A DNA stretch of 6,969 nucleotides from Pseudomonadota bacterium (GTDB taxonomy: Bacteria; Pseudomonadota; Gammaproteobacteria; Steroidobacterales; Steroidobacteraceae): NCBI GenBank assembly GCA_021817875.1, contig JAKAFQ010000228.1, positions 1-6,969 of the forward strand, written 5' to 3'. Below are positions 6,336 to 6,969 of this stretch, in pieces (position 1 is the first letter of the stretch; each line of letters begins with the position of its first letter). The notes under the pieces were generated by a model, which had not been told where the DNA came from, did not search any database, and saw only the letters and a list, made by a program, of their open reading frames with translations. The position numbers and the translations under genes are program-made.

Positions 6336-6969
6336 ATGAGCCGGTCGCCAGCCATTGCACGACTTGTGAGTTGGTTTTTACCCGAGGAGTATCGGGCGGA
6401 ACGGTTGTGCAGCCTGTTCTGGCCGCGGGTGCATCCGCCGCTGATCGCCACCCGGCGCAACGAGCTGATTGCCTCGCGCGTGCGTGCGCTGGCGGTGATT
6501 TTCGGGATTCTCACGCTGTTGTGGATTCCGATCGATCTGCTGACGCTGCCGCTGCGCACCGCCGCCCTGCTCACGGTCGGGCGGCTCGCCGCGGGCGGCG
6601 CGTTCGCCTACCTTGCATCCCTCACCCGCCGTCCGCCGTCCGCGGGCCGGATCTACCGCAGTCTGGTCGTGCTGTATGCGGTACCGACCGTCTTTTACTT
6701 CGCTTCGCTCATGCTGCTGCGCCAGCCGGGCCTCGGGCCCTACGCCCGGACCGCGCTCGAGGCATACTGGGCGCTGCCCATCGTGGCGATGGCCGGACTC
6801 GGCATTTTCCCGCTGACGGTGCTGGAAACCGTGCTGTTTTCCGTGCCGATCGTCGTCGGCGAGATCATGGCCCTGAGCCTGCACCTCGGGGTGTTTTTCC
6901 CCGGCGGCATCGTCGATGCCGCCTGGATGATGTTTCTGATGGCGGGAATCGCCATCTTCGTCGGCATCA
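6336..6969 (+). CDS. Polytopic membrane sensor domain of a probable signalling protein, N-terminal part (cut by window edge)
   Basis: The first 211 residues of a membrane protein that continues past the window. Residues 1-50 are cytoplasmic-looking and basic (PPLIATRRNELIASRVR). About six hydrophobic segments follow: 51-69, 75-95, 106-128, 144-168, 171-188 and 195-211, with short loops. No enzymatic motif is visible yet. A MASE-like membrane sensor block of this size, after an N-terminal stretch ending ATRRNELIASRVR, reminds me of membrane-anchored GGDEF (diguanylate cyclase), cyclase or histidine-kinase proteins, but that is inference and the effector is off the window. ATG 6336 has a weak AGAAG 7 nt upstream. 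The opposite strand is open over the same bases but gives only a charged low-complexity product, while this frame shows clear helices. It diverges from the kinase across 557 bp and may share regulation with it. Confidence 0.75.
   Translation, partial: MSRSPAIARLVSWFLPEEYRAERLCSLFWPRVHPPLIATRRNELIASRVRALAVIFGILTLLWIPIDLLTLPLRTAALLTVGRLAAGGAFAYLASLTRRPPSAGRIYRSLVVLYAVPTVFYFASLMLLRQPGLGPYARTALEAYWALPIVAMAGLGIFPLTVLETVLFSVPIVVGEIMALSLHLGVFFPGGIVDAAWMMFLMAGIAIFVGI

Noticed and set aside
6378..6884. 168-codon minus-strand frame opposite the right-edge membrane gene
   Set aside because: The product is a His/Gln/Arg-rich charged string, while the plus frame gives clear membrane helices.

Overview
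The window is high-GC throughout and almost fully coding, with short intergenic gaps and no mobile element, CRISPR array, tRNA or rRNA that I can see. The gene content (a PcaF/PaaJ-type thiolase, an AcuI/YhdH reductase, a fumarylacetoacetase-family hydrolase, a CHASE3 hybrid sensor kinase and a polytopic membrane sensor) fits a free-living, metabolically versatile proteobacterium. Placing it in the Gammaproteobacteria is a guess from gene style, not something the sequence proves.

Layout, left to right. Bases 1-281 (minus) hold the N-terminus of a MurJ/MviN-type lipid II flippase, cut by the window edge. Bases 384-1680 (minus) hold a probable two-gene unit: an AcuI/YhdH-type NADPH-dependent acrylyl-CoA reductase, then a small cysteine-containing protein resembling DUF1496, with a very good Shine-Dalgarno. 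A 178-bp divergent promoter region separates acuI from a complete 401-residue 3-oxoadipyl-CoA thiolase on the plus strand (1859-3064). The thiolase converges on a 231-residue fumarylacetoacetate-hydrolase-family protein (3098-3793, minus), and a strong GC hairpin sits between their stops. Upstream of that hydrolase, same strand, is a 634-residue hybrid histidine kinase (3874-5778): TM-CHASE3-TM-coiled coil-HisKA-HATPase-receiver. A 557-bp non-coding region follows, and then a plus-strand gene starts at 6336 and leaves the window. Its visible part is a multi-helix membrane domain, probably the sensory half of a signalling protein.

How the parts may work together (inference). The reductase, thiolase and hydrolase all act on acyl-CoA or ring-cleavage intermediates, which suggests a small catabolic neighbourhood for aromatic or branched/unsaturated acids. 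The kinase and the membrane protein form a divergent signalling pair. The region between them carries two TACGTA sites at similar distances from -10-like hexamers, one facing each gene, which may mean co-regulation by a FixJ/NarL-type response regulator that is not in this window.

I found no convincing wholly new system. The best leads are the paired TACGTA promoters, the 12-bp tandem repeat just upstream of the thiolase, the small CC...C protein tied to acuI, and the unidentified output of the membrane protein at the right edge.
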